Source: an uncultured Clostridia bacterium (GTDB taxonomy: Bacteria > Bacillota > Clostridia > Oscillospirales > Ruminococcaceae). Taken from it: a DNA stretch of 64,000 nt. The stretch is taken from contig CALWZE010000041.1 of assembly GCA_944385925.1 (NCBI GenBank), positions 1 through 64,000 on the forward strand. Reading direction: 5' to 3'. The first letter of the stretch is position 1. Each line of letters begins with the position of its first letter. Shown here in pieces: positions 1 through 8,588 of this stretch. A program made the translations under genes and the position numbers. The notes beneath the pieces are model-generated. The model saw only the letters and a program-made list of their open reading frames with translations, ran no database searches and was not told where the DNA came from.

Positions 1-54
1 TTCCTTTTTTAATGTATTTCTGACGTTTTCATGCGCGGGTTAAAGCGCAATCAT

Positions 55-73
55 GCTATACTTATAGTATAGC
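55..73. repeat. Short perfect inverted repeat downstream of araD
   Basis: An 8-bp perfect stem (GCTATACT/AGTATAGC) with a 3-nt loop sits just 3' of the minus-strand araD gene. There is no T-run after it on either strand, so it may be a processing or weak termination hairpin rather than a classic terminator. Confidence 0.4.
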
Positions 74-84
74 CACGCCTGATT

Positions 85-774
85 TCACTGTCCGTAATAA
101 GCATTCGCGCCGTGTTTGCGCAGATAATGCTTGTCCAGCAGACTCTGCTGCATTGGGGGCAGAGCCGGGTTCATCATGAGATTGTGCCATGCCATAAAGC
201 AGAGCTCTTCCAGCACGACCGCGTTATGCACCGCATTATGCGGGTCGGTTCCCCAGGTGAAGGGACCATGGCTGTGCACAAGAACAGCGGGAATATCGTC
301 TGCGCTTTTGTTCTGGAAGGTCTCCACGATCACCTTTCCGGTCTCCAGCTCATATTTTCCGCCGATCTCCTCGTCGGTCATCAATCTCGTGCAGGGAATT
401 TCCCCATAGAAATAATCCCCATGAGTTGTGCCAAGCGCCGGCACACCCATTCCCGCCTGCGCAAAGGTGGTCGCCCAGCGGCTGTGGGTGTGTACCACAC
501 CGCCGATGTTCGGGAAGTTGTTGTACAGTTCAAGATGCGTGTCAGTATCGGAAGACGGTTTCATATCTCCCTCAACCTTTTTGCCTGTCGCGAGGTCAAC
601 GACGACCATGTCCTGCGGCTTCATCTGGTCGTATTCAACGCCGCTCGGCTTGATGACCATCAGCCCTTTTTCACGGTCTACGCCGCTTACGTTGCCCCAG
701 GTAAAGGTTATCAGCCCATATTTAGGCAAAAGCATGTTGGCCTCATACACGCTTTGTTTAAGCTGTTCCAGCAT
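85..774 (-). CDS. araD: L-ribulose-5-phosphate 4-epimerase (AraD/UlaF/SgbE family)
   Basis: Class II aldolase-fold enzyme of 229 aa, the usual size of the family. It converts L-ribulose 5-phosphate to D-xylulose 5-phosphate, the exit step into the pentose phosphate pathway. The zinc-binding histidines are visible in [10 protein letters not shown] and LVHSHGPF, and the THGDYF segment typical of AraD is present. The start is supported by AGGAG eight bases upstream. It is divergent from the ulaE-type 3-epimerase across a 272-bp region rich in inverted repeats, so the two are probably co-regulated. With the 3-epimerase and the LyxK-like kinase nearby, the most likely role is L-xylulose or L-lyxose catabolism; L-ascorbate or L-arabinose use is an alternative, but no araA/araB or ula PTS genes are seen here. 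Confidence 0.9.
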   Translation of the reverse strand: MLEQLKQSVYEANMLLPKYGLITFTWGNVSGVDREKGLMVIKPSGVEYDQMKPQDMVVVDLATGKKVEGDMKPSSDTDTHLELYNNFPNIGGVVHTHSRWATTFAQAGMGVPALGTTHGDYFYGEIPCTRLMTDEEIGGKYELETGKVIVETFQNKSADDIPAVLVHSHGPFTWGTDPHNAVHNAVVLEELCFMAWHNLMMNPALPPMQQSLLDKHYLRKHGANAYYGQ

Positions 775-811
775 ATAGAATTCTCCTTTTCTGCGAAATA
801 ACTGAACAGAT

Positions 812-863
812 GTTGAAATTAATAATTATTACAATTGCATGCATAATTATTGTATATTTCAAC
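812..863. promoter_or_regulatory. Nested inverted repeats in the araD/ulaE divergent intergenic region
   Basis: GTTGAAAT (812-819) and ATTTCAAC (856-863) form a perfect outer inverted repeat. Inside it are ACAAT/ATTGT arms (831-835/849-853) and a perfect TGCATGCA palindrome (836-843). The region is very A/T rich and lies next to the araD start. It could hold the divergent promoters and the operator of an unidentified regulator. It does not resemble the AAACGTTT operators near the lacI gene, so control may be by a different protein. Confidence 0.5.
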
Positions 864-1046
864 CTCTGAAAATTTGACTGTATCACCGAAATGCTGTATG
901 ATTAAAAGCAGAAAACAACGGTTGCAGAAGATACCGGCCTATTTGCAAATCCTCCGGAAATCAAGAGGATGCCGGCGGTCGGCGCCGTCTGATTGCCCGC
1001 GCTTTTCGCCTTTGGCGGCCGGCGCGGATGCGGAAAGGAAAGAGGT

Positions 1047-1892
1047 ATGAAAGATTATTCGTTAGGGCTTTACGAAAAAGCGATGCCCGACGGGCTGAGC
1101 TGGCCCGAAATGCTTGACGCGGCAAAGCGCTGCGGCTTTGATCGGGTCGAGATCAGCGTCGACGAAAGCGACGCACGGCTTGCCCGTCTGGACTGGTCTG
1201 CGCAGCAGCGCGCTGAATTGCGCAGCGCCATCGCGTCGACCGGTACGCCGATTGAGACAATGTGCCTGAGCGGCCACCGCAAGTATCCCTTCGGTTCTCA
1301 TGATGCGTCTGTGCGCGCGCGTTCTCTTGAAATCATGCAAAAAGCAGTCGATCTCGCTTCCGACATCGGCGTGCGGATCATCCAGCTCGCCGGTTACGAC
1401 GTTTATTACGAAGAAGGCGACGCGGACACCCGCCGCTGGTTTGCGGAAAATCTCGCCAAAGGAACCGAAATGGCCGCCAAGCGCGGCGTGATCCTCGGCT
1501 TTGAGACGATGGAAACGCCTTTCATGGATACCGTCGGCAAAGCGATGCATTATGTCAATGAGATTCAGTCGCCCTATCTCGGTGTTTATCCCGATATCGG
1601 CAACCTGAAAAACGCTTCACTCGTACATGGTCATGATCTGGTGGCGGACATCGAATCCGGCCGCGGACATATTTTTGCCGGACATTTGAAAGAGACCGTA
1701 CCGGGCGTTTACCGCAACCGCAATTTTGGCGATGGACACACCGAGTACATCCCCTGCATCCAGGCGCTCTGGAAAATGGGCGTCCGTATGTTTACCGGCG
1801 AATTCTGGTATCTCGGTGAACCCGACTTTACCGAAACGCTCAAACGCTCCTCCGCTTTCCTGCGGGAAAAAATTGAAGCTTCCCGAATCTGA
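1047..1892 (+). CDS. ulaE: L-ribulose-5-phosphate (L-xylulose-5-phosphate) 3-epimerase, UlaE/SgbU family
   Basis: TIM-barrel sugar-phosphate epimerase that interconverts L-xylulose 5-phosphate and L-ribulose 5-phosphate. It follows E. coli UlaE closely, with LGLYEKA, VEISVDE.D.RL.RLDW, MCLS.HR..P.GS and IQLAGYDVYY. Metal/catalytic residues appear in ETMETP (Glu), YPDIGN (Asp), GHLKET (His) and TGEFWY (Glu). A longer in-frame start exists at 993, but the ATG at 1047 has GGAAAGAGG just upstream and gives the 281-aa family length. It is transcribed divergently from araD, and the two enzymes act in sequence. A strong terminator follows immediately. Confidence 0.93.
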   Translation: MKDYSLGLYEKAMPDGLSWPEMLDAAKRCGFDRVEISVDESDARLARLDWSAQQRAELRSAIASTGTPIETMCLSGHRKYPFGSHDASVRARSLEIMQKAVDLASDIGVRIIQLAGYDVYYEEGDADTRRWFAENLAKGTEMAAKRGVILGFETMETPFMDTVGKAMHYVNEIQSPYLGVYPDIGNLKNASLVHGHDLVADIESGRGHIFAGHLKETVPGVYRNRNFGDGHTEYIPCIQALWKMGVRMFTGEFWYLGEPDFTETLKRSSAFLREKIEASRI

Positions 1893-1902
1893 TCCGGGAC
1901 TG

Positions 1903-1932
1903 ATCGGCCGCCTTTCGGCGGCCGATTTTTTT
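1903..1932 (+). terminator. Rho-independent terminator of ulaE
   Basis: A 10-bp GC-rich stem (ATCGGCCGCC/GGCGGCCGAT) with a TTTC loop is followed by a T-run, 10 nt after the ulaE stop. Confidence 0.9.
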
Positions 1933-1937
1933 ATACC

Positions 1938-1965
1938 AGGCCGGCCGCCGAGAAGCGGCCGGCCT
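1938..1965. repeat. Second GC-rich hairpin between convergent genes
   Basis: An 11-bp perfect stem (AGGCCGGCCGC/GCGGCCGGCCT) lies between convergent ulaE and the cysteine desulfidase gene. It has no T-run on either strand. It may end or protect the 3' end of the minus-strand transcript. Confidence 0.5.
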
Positions 1966-1996
1966 ATTGCGGAAATGACAAAAGAAAACAGTTGAA

Positions 1997-3265
1997 TTAC
2001 TTGCCGATCATGATATTGAGAATCTCGATATCGGTGCTCGCCATGCCAACACGTCCCATACGGCCGACGTTCGCAATGGTCTGCTCGATGTCGCCCTCAA
2101 CGATGCCCTCGCCGGAGGCAAAGACAAAGCCGTCTTTCGCCAGGCAATAACCCATAATGCCGGCGTCCACAGCGCTGCGGATCTTGGAAGCGCAGCTCGG
2201 CTTCGCACCGTCGCAGACCATGCCGCCAATGGTTCCGATCGCGTTGATGACCGTGTTGCAGATAACCTCAAAGCTCTCGTCATGCAGATAGGCAATACCG
2301 CATCCGGCTGCCGCACCGGCGCTGGTCGCACCGCAGTAAGCGGACAGGCTGCCAATGTAGCGCTTCTGGTTGAGCGAAATCAGGTTGGCAAGCACCAGCG
2401 CACGCACAAGTTTCTCATGCGAAACACCCAGCTCTTTGGCATAAACAACGACCGGCATGGTTACCGTGATGCCCTGGTTACCACTTCCGGAGTTGATAAC
2501 AACCGGCATGGCGCAGCCGCTCATACGCGCGTCCGAACCGGCAGCAGCATAAGCCGCAGCGCGGAATTTAACGTCGTTGCCATAATATTTCAGCACCTGG
2601 GAGCCGACATTCACGCCCCAGTTATTCTTGATGCCTTCCTCGGCAATGGCGGAGTTCATCTCGATCTGGCGGTCAATGATCTCCTGCACATCCTCCATCT
2701 TGACTTCGTTGGCAAAGTCATAGATCGCGCGCATATTGAGCAGCGACTTGTCGCCGGTCACTTCCGCCGTCTTTTCGTCTTCCTTGGAGAAGATTACCTT
2801 GCCGTTTTTCTCAATCTTGGTGATGTTGGTGTGATAGGTCTTGATCTCAACCGCTGCGCTTTCCTCGCCTTTACGGACAACACAATAGATGTACAGATTC
2901 TCTTCGCCCTCGCAGAGATGGACCTTGCAAAGTCCCTGAGCCACCAGTTCACGGGTTTTGGCGCGATGCTCGTCGTTTACGCCGCTGAGAACCTCCAGCT
3001 TTTTGTCAGCCTGTCCGCCGACGACGCCCAGCACTGTCGCAACGTCAATGCCCTTCAGGCCGCCCGAAGTCGGGACGGTAACGCCCTTGACGTTTTTGAT
3101 GATATTACCGCTGCATGTGATGTCGATTGCATCAGGCATAGCGCCCAGCGTTTCGCGCGCCTTTGCAGCGGCATACGCGACAGCGATGGGCTCGGTACAC
3201 CCGAGCGCGGGGAACAACTCGTTCGCGAGGATCGCGACGTAGTTTTTGTACAGATTTTCGTTCAT
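1997..3265 (-). CDS. cyuA: L-cysteine desulfidase (UPF0597/CyuA family)
   Basis: Cytosolic Fe-S enzyme of the serine dehydratase alpha-like/UPF0597 family, which breaks L-cysteine into pyruvate, ammonia and hydrogen sulfide. Cys23 in ALGCTEPIA and cysteines in SGCAMP, AYCGATSAG, AAGCGIA, VCDG and PSCASK match the family pattern for cluster binding and catalysis; GSGNQG is also typical. The ATG at 3265 is preferred because AAAGGA lies nine bases upstream; earlier in-frame starts lack a usable site. It is the last gene of the minus-strand train rhaA-AKR-ATC hydrolase-livJHMGF-lyxK, 109 bp after lyxK with a hairpin between, so it may be read through or have its own promoter. Its presence beside a thiazoline hydrolase family gene hints at a cysteine-yielding substrate. 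Confidence 0.85.
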   Translation of the reverse strand: MNENLYKNYVAILANELFPALGCTEPIAVAYAAAKARETLGAMPDAIDITCSGNIIKNVKGVTVPTSGGLKGIDVATVLGVVGGQADKKLEVLSGVNDEHRAKTRELVAQGLCKVHLCEGEENLYIYCVVRKGEESAAVEIKTYHTNITKIEKNGKVIFSKEDEKTAEVTGDKSLLNMRAIYDFANEVKMEDVQEIIDRQIEMNSAIAEEGIKNNWGVNVGSQVLKYYGNDVKFRAAAYAAAGSDARMSGCAMPVVINSGSGNQGITVTMPVVVYAKELGVSHEKLVRALVLANLISLNQKRYIGSLSAYCGATSAGAAAGCGIAYLHDESFEVICNTVINAIGTIGGMVCDGAKPSCASKIRSAVDAGIMGYCLAKDGFVFASGEGIVEGDIEQTIANVGRMGRVGMASTDIEILNIMIGK

Positions 3266-3298
3266 CTTTTGCATTCCTTTCACACATTTAAAATATAG

Positions 3299-3328
3299 GC
3301 GGACGGAGCGGAATCCCCCTCCGCCCGC
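3299..3328 (-). terminator. Hairpin between lyxK and cyuA
   Basis: A 10-bp stem with one G-U pair (GCGGGCGGAG/CTCCGTCCGC on the minus strand) is followed by a modest T-rich stretch (TATATTTTA). It is probably a partial terminator after lyxK. Confidence 0.55.
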
Positions 3329-3374
3329 TTATTTTCACACAACTGACGCGGGCCGTCAAGCCCTTTCGTCACAA

Positions 3375-4913
3375 TCAGACCGGCTTACCGTCGATAAAGT
3401 TCTGAATGCCGTCCCATGCACCATCCAGCGCGTTGATCACGTTGCAGTAAAGCTTGTATTTTTCGTTATAAACAGGCACCCATTCAGCGCGCGGCTCGAC
3501 TCGTTTCCCGAGCTTGACCATTCCCTTGGCGCCCGCGTGATAATCTTCGTAATCGCCGACAGCAACGGCCGCCGTGATCGCACAGCCCATCGCGCCGGTC
3601 TCGCCGACGTCGGCAGTCTGCACCGCTATGCCGCAGATATCCGCAAACATCTGTACCCAGACCGGGCTGTGCGCAACGCCGCCTGCAAGGCGGATGCAGT
3701 CGACCGGCTCGGTGCGGCTTTTCAGCAGCCGTTCCAGATGATAACGGTGGCAGAACGCAATGCCTTCATACACGCTGCGGGTGATATGCGCGCGCGTGTG
3801 GTTTGCTGTTATGCCGACAAAGCTTCCCTTCGCGTTGGGATGCACGTTGCTTGCAAGTATGAACGGCAGAAAAACCGGGCAGAACTCTGCCGGCGAGATC
3901 GGCTCCACCCATCCGTTTGCCACGTCATAGATGGATTTTCCGGACGCCTTCGCCTCTTTTGCCGCTTCCGGCAGCAGATTATTGATATACCACTGATTGT
4001 TGCCGGCGGAAGTCGGGCTGCTCTCTTCAATGAGGTAATATGCGGGATCGCAGAAAAGCGAGTTCAGGCGGACAGAGCCGTCCAGAACCGGCTGCGGGCG
4101 GATATATTCGTTAATGCTCCAGGTACCGGCGATCATGCAGATCTTGCTGGTGTCCGCGGCATCCACCGCGATTGCGCAGGCGTCGATATCAAACATGCCG
4201 CCCGCAACAGGAGTACCCGGACGCAGACCGGTCTGCGCCGCCGCGCTTTCGGTCACATAACCGCAGATGTCGGAAGACTTGCGCAGCGGGGGCAGGCAGC
4301 CCTCAAATGCAGTCAGGCCGAGCAGCTCCAGGATGCGCGGATCATATTCCCTGGTATGCAAATTCAGCAGGTTTGTGCCGGAAATATCGGTCATTTCGGC
4401 GTAAGCCTCTCCGGTCAAACGGAAACGCACATAGTCCTTGCAGGCAAAGATGTATTTGACCTGATCGACCAATTCCGGCCGATGATCCCGCAACCACGCC
4501 AGCAGCGCAACCGGCTGACAGCTCATAATGCTCTGGCAGGTATACTCATAAAGCTTTTTGGCCGTGCCGTCTTTTTCCCATTTCACCGGATATTCCCACG
4601 CGCGGTTATCCGCCGACAGGATACCATTCATAACCGGACGGTCATCTTTTCCCCAAAGATAAAGTCCTTTGCCGTGTCCGCAGCAGGCAATCGCCGCAAC
4701 CTCGGCGGGATCAACGCCGGAACGCTCAAAGATCTCGCGGATAACTTCGCAGTTGGCCGCCCACATGTCGTCCATATTGCGTTCACAGAAATTGGGCTGC
4801 GGCGCAATCATGTCGGTTGCGCGGCTCGCCACGCAGATTTCGGTTCCGTTTTTGTCATACAGCGCTGCCTTTGTGGTGGTTCCGCCGTTGTCGATTCCAA
4901 GATAATAACGCAT
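3375..4913 (-). CDS. lyxK: FGGY-family carbohydrate kinase, LyxK-like (L-xylulokinase)
   Basis: ATP-dependent sugar kinase of 512 aa. The N-terminal phosphate-binding motif is LGIDNGGTTTKA and the C-terminal FGGY signature region contains RLAGGVAHSPVWVQMFADICG. It resembles E. coli LyxK more than AraB, XylB or RhaB: the segments CCGHGKGLYLWGKDDRPV, ILSADNRAWE and ASNVHPNAKGSFVGI have clear LyxK counterparts. The expected product is L-xylulose 5-phosphate, which the ulaE and araD products convert to D-xylulose 5-phosphate. It follows livF by 155 bp containing a long hairpin. A possible -10 (TATACT) lies about 20 bp upstream but the -35 is weak. The exact sugar (L-xylulose or another 2-ketose) is inferred from neighbours. 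Confidence 0.8.
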   Translation of the reverse strand: MRYYLGIDNGGTTTKAALYDKNGTEICVASRATDMIAPQPNFCERNMDDMWAANCEVIREIFERSGVDPAEVAAIACCGHGKGLYLWGKDDRPVMNGILSADNRAWEYPVKWEKDGTAKKLYEYTCQSIMSCQPVALLAWLRDHRPELVDQVKYIFACKDYVRFRLTGEAYAEMTDISGTNLLNLHTREYDPRILELLGLTAFEGCLPPLRKSSDICGYVTESAAAQTGLRPGTPVAGGMFDIDACAIAVDAADTSKICMIAGTWSINEYIRPQPVLDGSVRLNSLFCDPAYYLIEESSPTSAGNNQWYINNLLPEAAKEAKASGKSIYDVANGWVEPISPAEFCPVFLPFILASNVHPNAKGSFVGITANHTRAHITRSVYEGIAFCHRYHLERLLKSRTEPVDCIRLAGGVAHSPVWVQMFADICGIAVQTADVGETGAMGCAITAAVAVGDYEDYHAGAKGMVKLGKRVEPRAEWVPVYNEKYKLYCNVINALDGAWDGIQNFIDGKPV

Positions 4914-4976
4914 CGCCTTCGCTCCTTCGTTTTTTCTTCAGTATAGCACAAATCCTGTGCAGATTGTCGGTCAGAC

Positions 4977-5019
4977 AAGGGCACGGTCGGAAAACCAGAT
5001 GCTCCCCGATCGTGCCCTT
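4977..5019 (-). terminator. Long hairpin after the liv operon
   Basis: A 14-bp inverted repeat (AAGGGCACGATCGG/CCGACCGTGCCCTT on the minus strand) follows livF. The downstream T-run is poor, so it may attenuate or stabilise the transcript rather than stop it fully before lyxK. Confidence 0.55.
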
Positions 5020-5068
5020 ATCCTTGAGCTATTTAGAGGTGATTAGAAGTGGGCCGTACAGGAGTCTC

Positions 5069-5788
5069 TTAGGCGTTGCCGAGATAGGCCTTGCGGACCT
5101 CATCATTGGTGCGCAGATCCTCTGCCGGGCCGGAAAGGGTAACTTTACCGGTCTCAAGCACATAGCCGCGGTCAGAGATCTGAAGCGCCATATTTGCGTT
5201 CTGCTCAATGAGCATGACGGTTACACCGGTCTTGTTGATACGCATGATCAGCTTGAAGATCATCTCAACAAGGTTGGGCGCAAGTCCCAGCGACGGCTCG
5301 TCCAGCAGCAGCAGCTTCGGCTTGCACATCATGGCGCGGCCGATAGCCAGCATCTGCTGCTCACCGCCTGAAAGGGTACCGGCATACTGCTTTTTACGTT
5401 CCTGGAGACGGGGGAAAAGCTCGAACACATGATCCAGCGATTCCTTGATCTCGGTCTTGCTGGTGCGGGTATAAGCGCCCGCTTTAAGGTTCTCCATAAC
5501 GGTCAGGGTCGGGAAAACCTCACGTCCTTCCGGAGAAATGCCGATACCCATCTTGATGATGTTTGCCGACTTTTCCTTGGTAATGTCTTTGCCCTCGAAT
5601 ATGATCGAGCCGCTCTGCGGCGGAGTCAGTCCGGTAATGGAGCTGAGCGTGGTGCTTTTGCCCGCGCCGTTGGAGCCGATCAGGGTAACGATCTCTCCCT
5701 CATAAATCTCCATCGAAACGCCTTTCAGCGCATGGATGCTGCCGTAATAAGTGTTAACGTCTTTCAGTTCCAGCAGTTTATTCTTCAT
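5069..5788 (-). CDS. livF: Branched-chain/polar amino-acid ABC transporter ATPase LivF
   Basis: Cytosolic ATPase of a HAAT-family importer, 239 aa. Walker A is GSNGAGKST, the signature is LSGGEQQM and Walker B is LLLLDEPSLGL, all in LivF form. The start MKNKLLELKD at 5788 overlaps the livG end by 11 bp, indicating translational coupling; a longer upstream frame reads into livG and is not real. It pairs with LivG on the LivHM permease. The substrate is not fixed by sequence: this family also takes up urea, amides and other polar compounds. Its place between lyxK and a thiazoline hydrolase family gene makes an unusual substrate possible. Confidence 0.93.
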   Translation of the reverse strand: MKNKLLELKDVNTYYGSIHALKGVSMEIYEGEIVTLIGSNGAGKSTTLSSITGLTPPQSGSIIFEGKDITKEKSANIIKMGIGISPEGREVFPTLTVMENLKAGAYTRTSKTEIKESLDHVFELFPRLQERKKQYAGTLSGGEQQMLAIGRAMMCKPKLLLLDEPSLGLAPNLVEMIFKLIMRINKTGVTVMLIEQNANMALQISDRGYVLETGKVTLSGPAEDLRTNDEVRKAYLGNA

Positions 5789-6557
5789 CTTTGGAAATAC
5801 CTCCGCTTCCGAGATACGCGGTGATGACGCGCGGATTGTGCGCCACCTCAGCGGGCAGGCCCTCGGCGATCTTCTTACCGTATTCGATAACATAGATCCG
5901 GTCGGAAATCTGCATGACCAGGTTCATGTCGTGCTCAATCAGCAGGATGGTGTGGCCCTTATCACGCAGAGAACGGATAAACTCCATGAGTTCCTCCGAC
6001 TCCTGCGGGTTCATGCCCGCGGCCGGCTCGTCCAGAATGATCAGCTTTGCGTTTGTTGCAATCGCACGGGCAATTTCCACCTTGCGCTGCATGCCGTAAG
6101 GCAGGTTCTTCGCATAGTTGTCGATCTGGTCTCCGAGGTCCAGCGACTCCAGGATATCAATGGCTTTCTGCGCGCACTCACGCTCTCCCTTTCTGAAGCG
6201 CGGGGTACGGAAAACTTCATCCAGAAAACCGTATTTTGTATTGATGTGATTGCCGATCATGACGTTCTCGATAACACGCATGTTCGGGAACAGGCGGATA
6301 TTCTGGAACGTACGCGCGATTCCGGCATGGACAATGTGCTGCGGAGAAGTGTTGTGGATCGCCTTGCCGTCAAAATTGATCGAGCCGTTGTCCACTTTAT
6401 ACACGCCGGTGAGCATGTTGAAAATCGTGGTTTTGCCGGCGCCGTTCGGGCCGATGATGCTGACGATTTCGCCCGGCTCAACTTTAAAGCTGACCTTGTC
6501 GACAGCGGTCAGACCGCCGAACACTTTGGTAATTTCATTTACTTCAAGCAATGCCAT
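5778..6557 (-). CDS. livG: Branched-chain/polar amino-acid ABC transporter ATPase LivG
   Basis: ATPase partner of LivF, 259 aa. Walker A GPNGAGKTT, the LivG-style signature region LPYGMQRKVEIARA and Walker B LIILDEPAAGMNPQE are visible. It starts 3 bp after livM and overlaps livF, so livM-livG-livF are tightly coupled. It has the C-terminal extension with QISDRIYVIEYGKKIAEG expected for the family. Confidence 0.94.
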   Translation of the reverse strand: MALLEVNEITKVFGGLTAVDKVSFKVEPGEIVSIIGPNGAGKTTIFNMLTGVYKVDNGSINFDGKAIHNTSPQHIVHAGIARTFQNIRLFPNMRVIENVMIGNHINTKYGFLDEVFRTPRFRKGERECAQKAIDILESLDLGDQIDNYAKNLPYGMQRKVEIARAIATNAKLIILDEPAAGMNPQESEELMEFIRSLRDKGHTILLIEHDMNLVMQISDRIYVIEYGKKIAEGLPAEVAHNPRVITAYLGSGGISKDEE

Positions 6558-6560
6558 AAC

Positions 6561-7583
6561 TCACGCCTCCTTTGCCTGGGCTGCGGCTTCCCGCGCCTTG
6601 GATTTTACCCCCGCGGGCAGCTTGTACGGCTGCTTGCTCAGGCCGCCGAGAACGCCCTGCGGACGGAAACGCATCATGATAACAAGGATAAAGCCATAAA
6701 CCAGGAAGCGGTACTCGGACAGGAACTGAAGAGCTTCCGGGAAGGCGACCATGATGATCGCGCCCAGGATAGAACCCGGGATAGAAGCCAGACCGCCGAA
6801 GATAACGATGGTCAGGATGGTCATCGAAATATCGAAGCTGAAGACCTTCGGGTCAACATAGCGGCTCATGTGCGCATAGTAGCAGCCTGCGACGCCTGCA
6901 AGCGCGCCGGCAATCGCAACAACCGCAATGCGGTAACGCTTGGTCTCAATGCCCATCAGCTTGGCAGCAAGCTCGTCTTCCTTGATCGCGATAACCGCGC
7001 GGCCCATCTTGGAGTTGATGATCGCGGTGACAAACAGAACCGTCAGAATCAGGAAAGCCAGAACCAGCCAGTAAAGACCGCCGTTGTTGGTGGTCAGCTC
7101 AATGCCGAAGAAGGTCGGACGCGGAATGCTCTTAATACCGAGCGGTCCGTTGGTCAGCGAGGTCCAGTTCTGCGCAACCATGGTGACAACCTGCGCAAAA
7201 GCGAGGGTTGTAACGGTCATGTAAGAACCGGAGAGGTTCATAGTAACGAAGCCCTCAAAAGCACCCGCCAAAGCGCCGACAACGATCGCGGCGATAAGGC
7301 TGATCCAGAAGTTGGTGCCCAGACGGGTCGAAAACAGCGCGCCGGCATAAGCACCGATGCAGTAAAGCGCTGCGTGACCCATTGAGGTTTGACCCATAAA
7401 TCCGGTGATGAGGTTCAGGCTCAGGGCCAGAATGCTGTAAGTAGCGATCATGCACAGGACGCGGATCAGGTAGGAGCTCAGGCCAAAGAAAGGCAGAATT
7501 ACCAGCACGGCAATGATCGCCAGCAGCAGCCAGAGCTTGTTTTTATGCATAAAGTTCGAGGCAGTCGAAACAATCGATTTCAT
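6561..7583 (-). CDS. livM: Branched-chain/polar amino-acid ABC transporter permease LivM
   Basis: Integral membrane permease, 340 aa, with about eight to ten hydrophobic segments. GFMGQTSMGHAALYCIGAYAGAL is the conserved LivM region, and GGLASIPGSILGAI the EAA-like loop that meets the ATPases. It forms the channel with LivH. It sits 15 bp downstream of livH and 3 bp upstream of livG. Confidence 0.93.
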   Translation of the reverse strand: MKSIVSTASNFMHKNKLWLLLAIIAVLVILPFFGLSSYLIRVLCMIATYSILALSLNLITGFMGQTSMGHAALYCIGAYAGALFSTRLGTNFWISLIAAIVVGALAGAFEGFVTMNLSGSYMTVTTLAFAQVVTMVAQNWTSLTNGPLGIKSIPRPTFFGIELTTNNGGLYWLVLAFLILTVLFVTAIINSKMGRAVIAIKEDELAAKLMGIETKRYRIAVVAIAGALAGVAGCYYAHMSRYVDPKVFSFDISMTILTIVIFGGLASIPGSILGAIIMVAFPEALQFLSEYRFLVYGFILVIMMRFRPQGVLGGLSKQPYKLPAGVKSKAREAAAQAKEA

Positions 7584-7598
7584 TATTTGTTTCCCTCC

Positions 7599-8474
7599 TT
7601 AAACCTTCTCAAGGTTGTCCTTGCCGAACAGGCCCGAGGGCTTGAGAAGCAGAACGAGGAACAGGATGACGTATGCAGAGGCTTCAGCGTAGTTGCTGCC
7701 CAGGAATGTCGTGGCCATTGCCTCCGCAATACCGACGATCACACCGCCCGCAACCGAGCCGTACAGAACACCGATACCGCCGAGAACCGCCGCCGCGAAC
7801 GCCTTAAGGCCGGCCGCCGTACCCATTGTGAAATACACCATCTCGTAGTAACCAGCGATCATGTAACCGGCAACCGCCGCGCTCATGCCGCTGAGGAAGA
7901 ATGTAAAAGTAACGACCTTGCGAACGTCGATACCAACCAGATTGGCTGCTTTCGGGTTCTGGGAAGAGCAGCGCATCGCAAGACCCATCTTGGTGCAGTT
8001 GGTAATCAGGAACAGAATCGCAAACAGAAGCAGCGTAACGATCAGGATGGACAGCTGGGTGCTGGTGATCGTGACTCCGCCGATCGTGATATTGCCATAA
8101 TCAAAGATTTTGGGGAACGGCATACGTGTGCTGCCGAAAGTGAGCATCAAGCCGTTCTGGATTATGTAGGAAACACCCGTAACCGAGATCAGCAGGGTGA
8201 TGTTGGGCGCATTGCGTGCACGCAGCGGCGCAAGCACCACATTGTTGATGACAACGTTCAAAACACCTGTTGCCACAATCGTAAAGATAAACGCAGCGGG
8301 AAGACCCCATGTGAGAGTCACCGCCATAAGTGCCATATGCGCACCAAACGCATAAACGGAACCATGCGACATGTTCAGCAAACGCAGGATACCAAAGACA
8401 AGGGAATAGCCGACCGCAAGCAGGGCGTAGACCATTCCGAGGATGACGCCGTAAACCAGTTGCTGAGCGATCAC
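7599..8474 (-). CDS. livH: Branched-chain/polar amino-acid ABC transporter permease LivH
   Basis: Integral membrane permease, 291 aa, with LRLLNMSHGSVYAFGAH and AAVLGGIGVLYGSVAGGVIVG, both typical of LivH. Translation starts at GTG preceded by GGAGGTGATTTGAG. It is separated from livJ by 114 bp that contain a long hairpin, a usual arrangement for making more binding protein than permease. Confidence 0.93.
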   Translation of the reverse strand: MIAQQLVYGVILGMVYALLAVGYSLVFGILRLLNMSHGSVYAFGAHMALMAVTLTWGLPAAFIFTIVATGVLNVVINNVVLAPLRARNAPNITLLISVTGVSYIIQNGLMLTFGSTRMPFPKIFDYGNITIGGVTITSTQLSILIVTLLLFAILFLITNCTKMGLAMRCSSQNPKAANLVGIDVRKVVTFTFFLSGMSAAVAGYMIAGYYEMVYFTMGTAAGLKAFAAAVLGGIGVLYGSVAGGVIVGIAEAMATTFLGSNYAEASAYVILFLVLLLKPSGLFGKDNLEKV

Positions 8475-8510
8475 CTCAAATCACCTCCATACAGTTTTGG
8501 GGCTTTCAGA

Positions 8511-8555
8511 GAATGATCCCCGACATAACAATGGGGACTATGCCGGGGATCATTC
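8511..8555 (-). terminator. Intra-operon hairpin between livJ and livH
   Basis: A perfect long stem (GAATGATCCCCG paired with CGGGGATCATTC, extended imperfectly inward) lies in the livJ-livH gap. It has no T-run. It probably lowers read-through or protects livJ mRNA 3' ends. Confidence 0.65.
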
Positions 8556-8588
8556 GCATTACAAGTTACTCTTTAAAGCTCTGTCTGA

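Noticed and set aside
5751..8516. Long plus-strand frames across the liv genes
   Set aside because: They are antisense to the confirmed livFGMH genes and rich in His/Asn/Asp/Arg without domain features.
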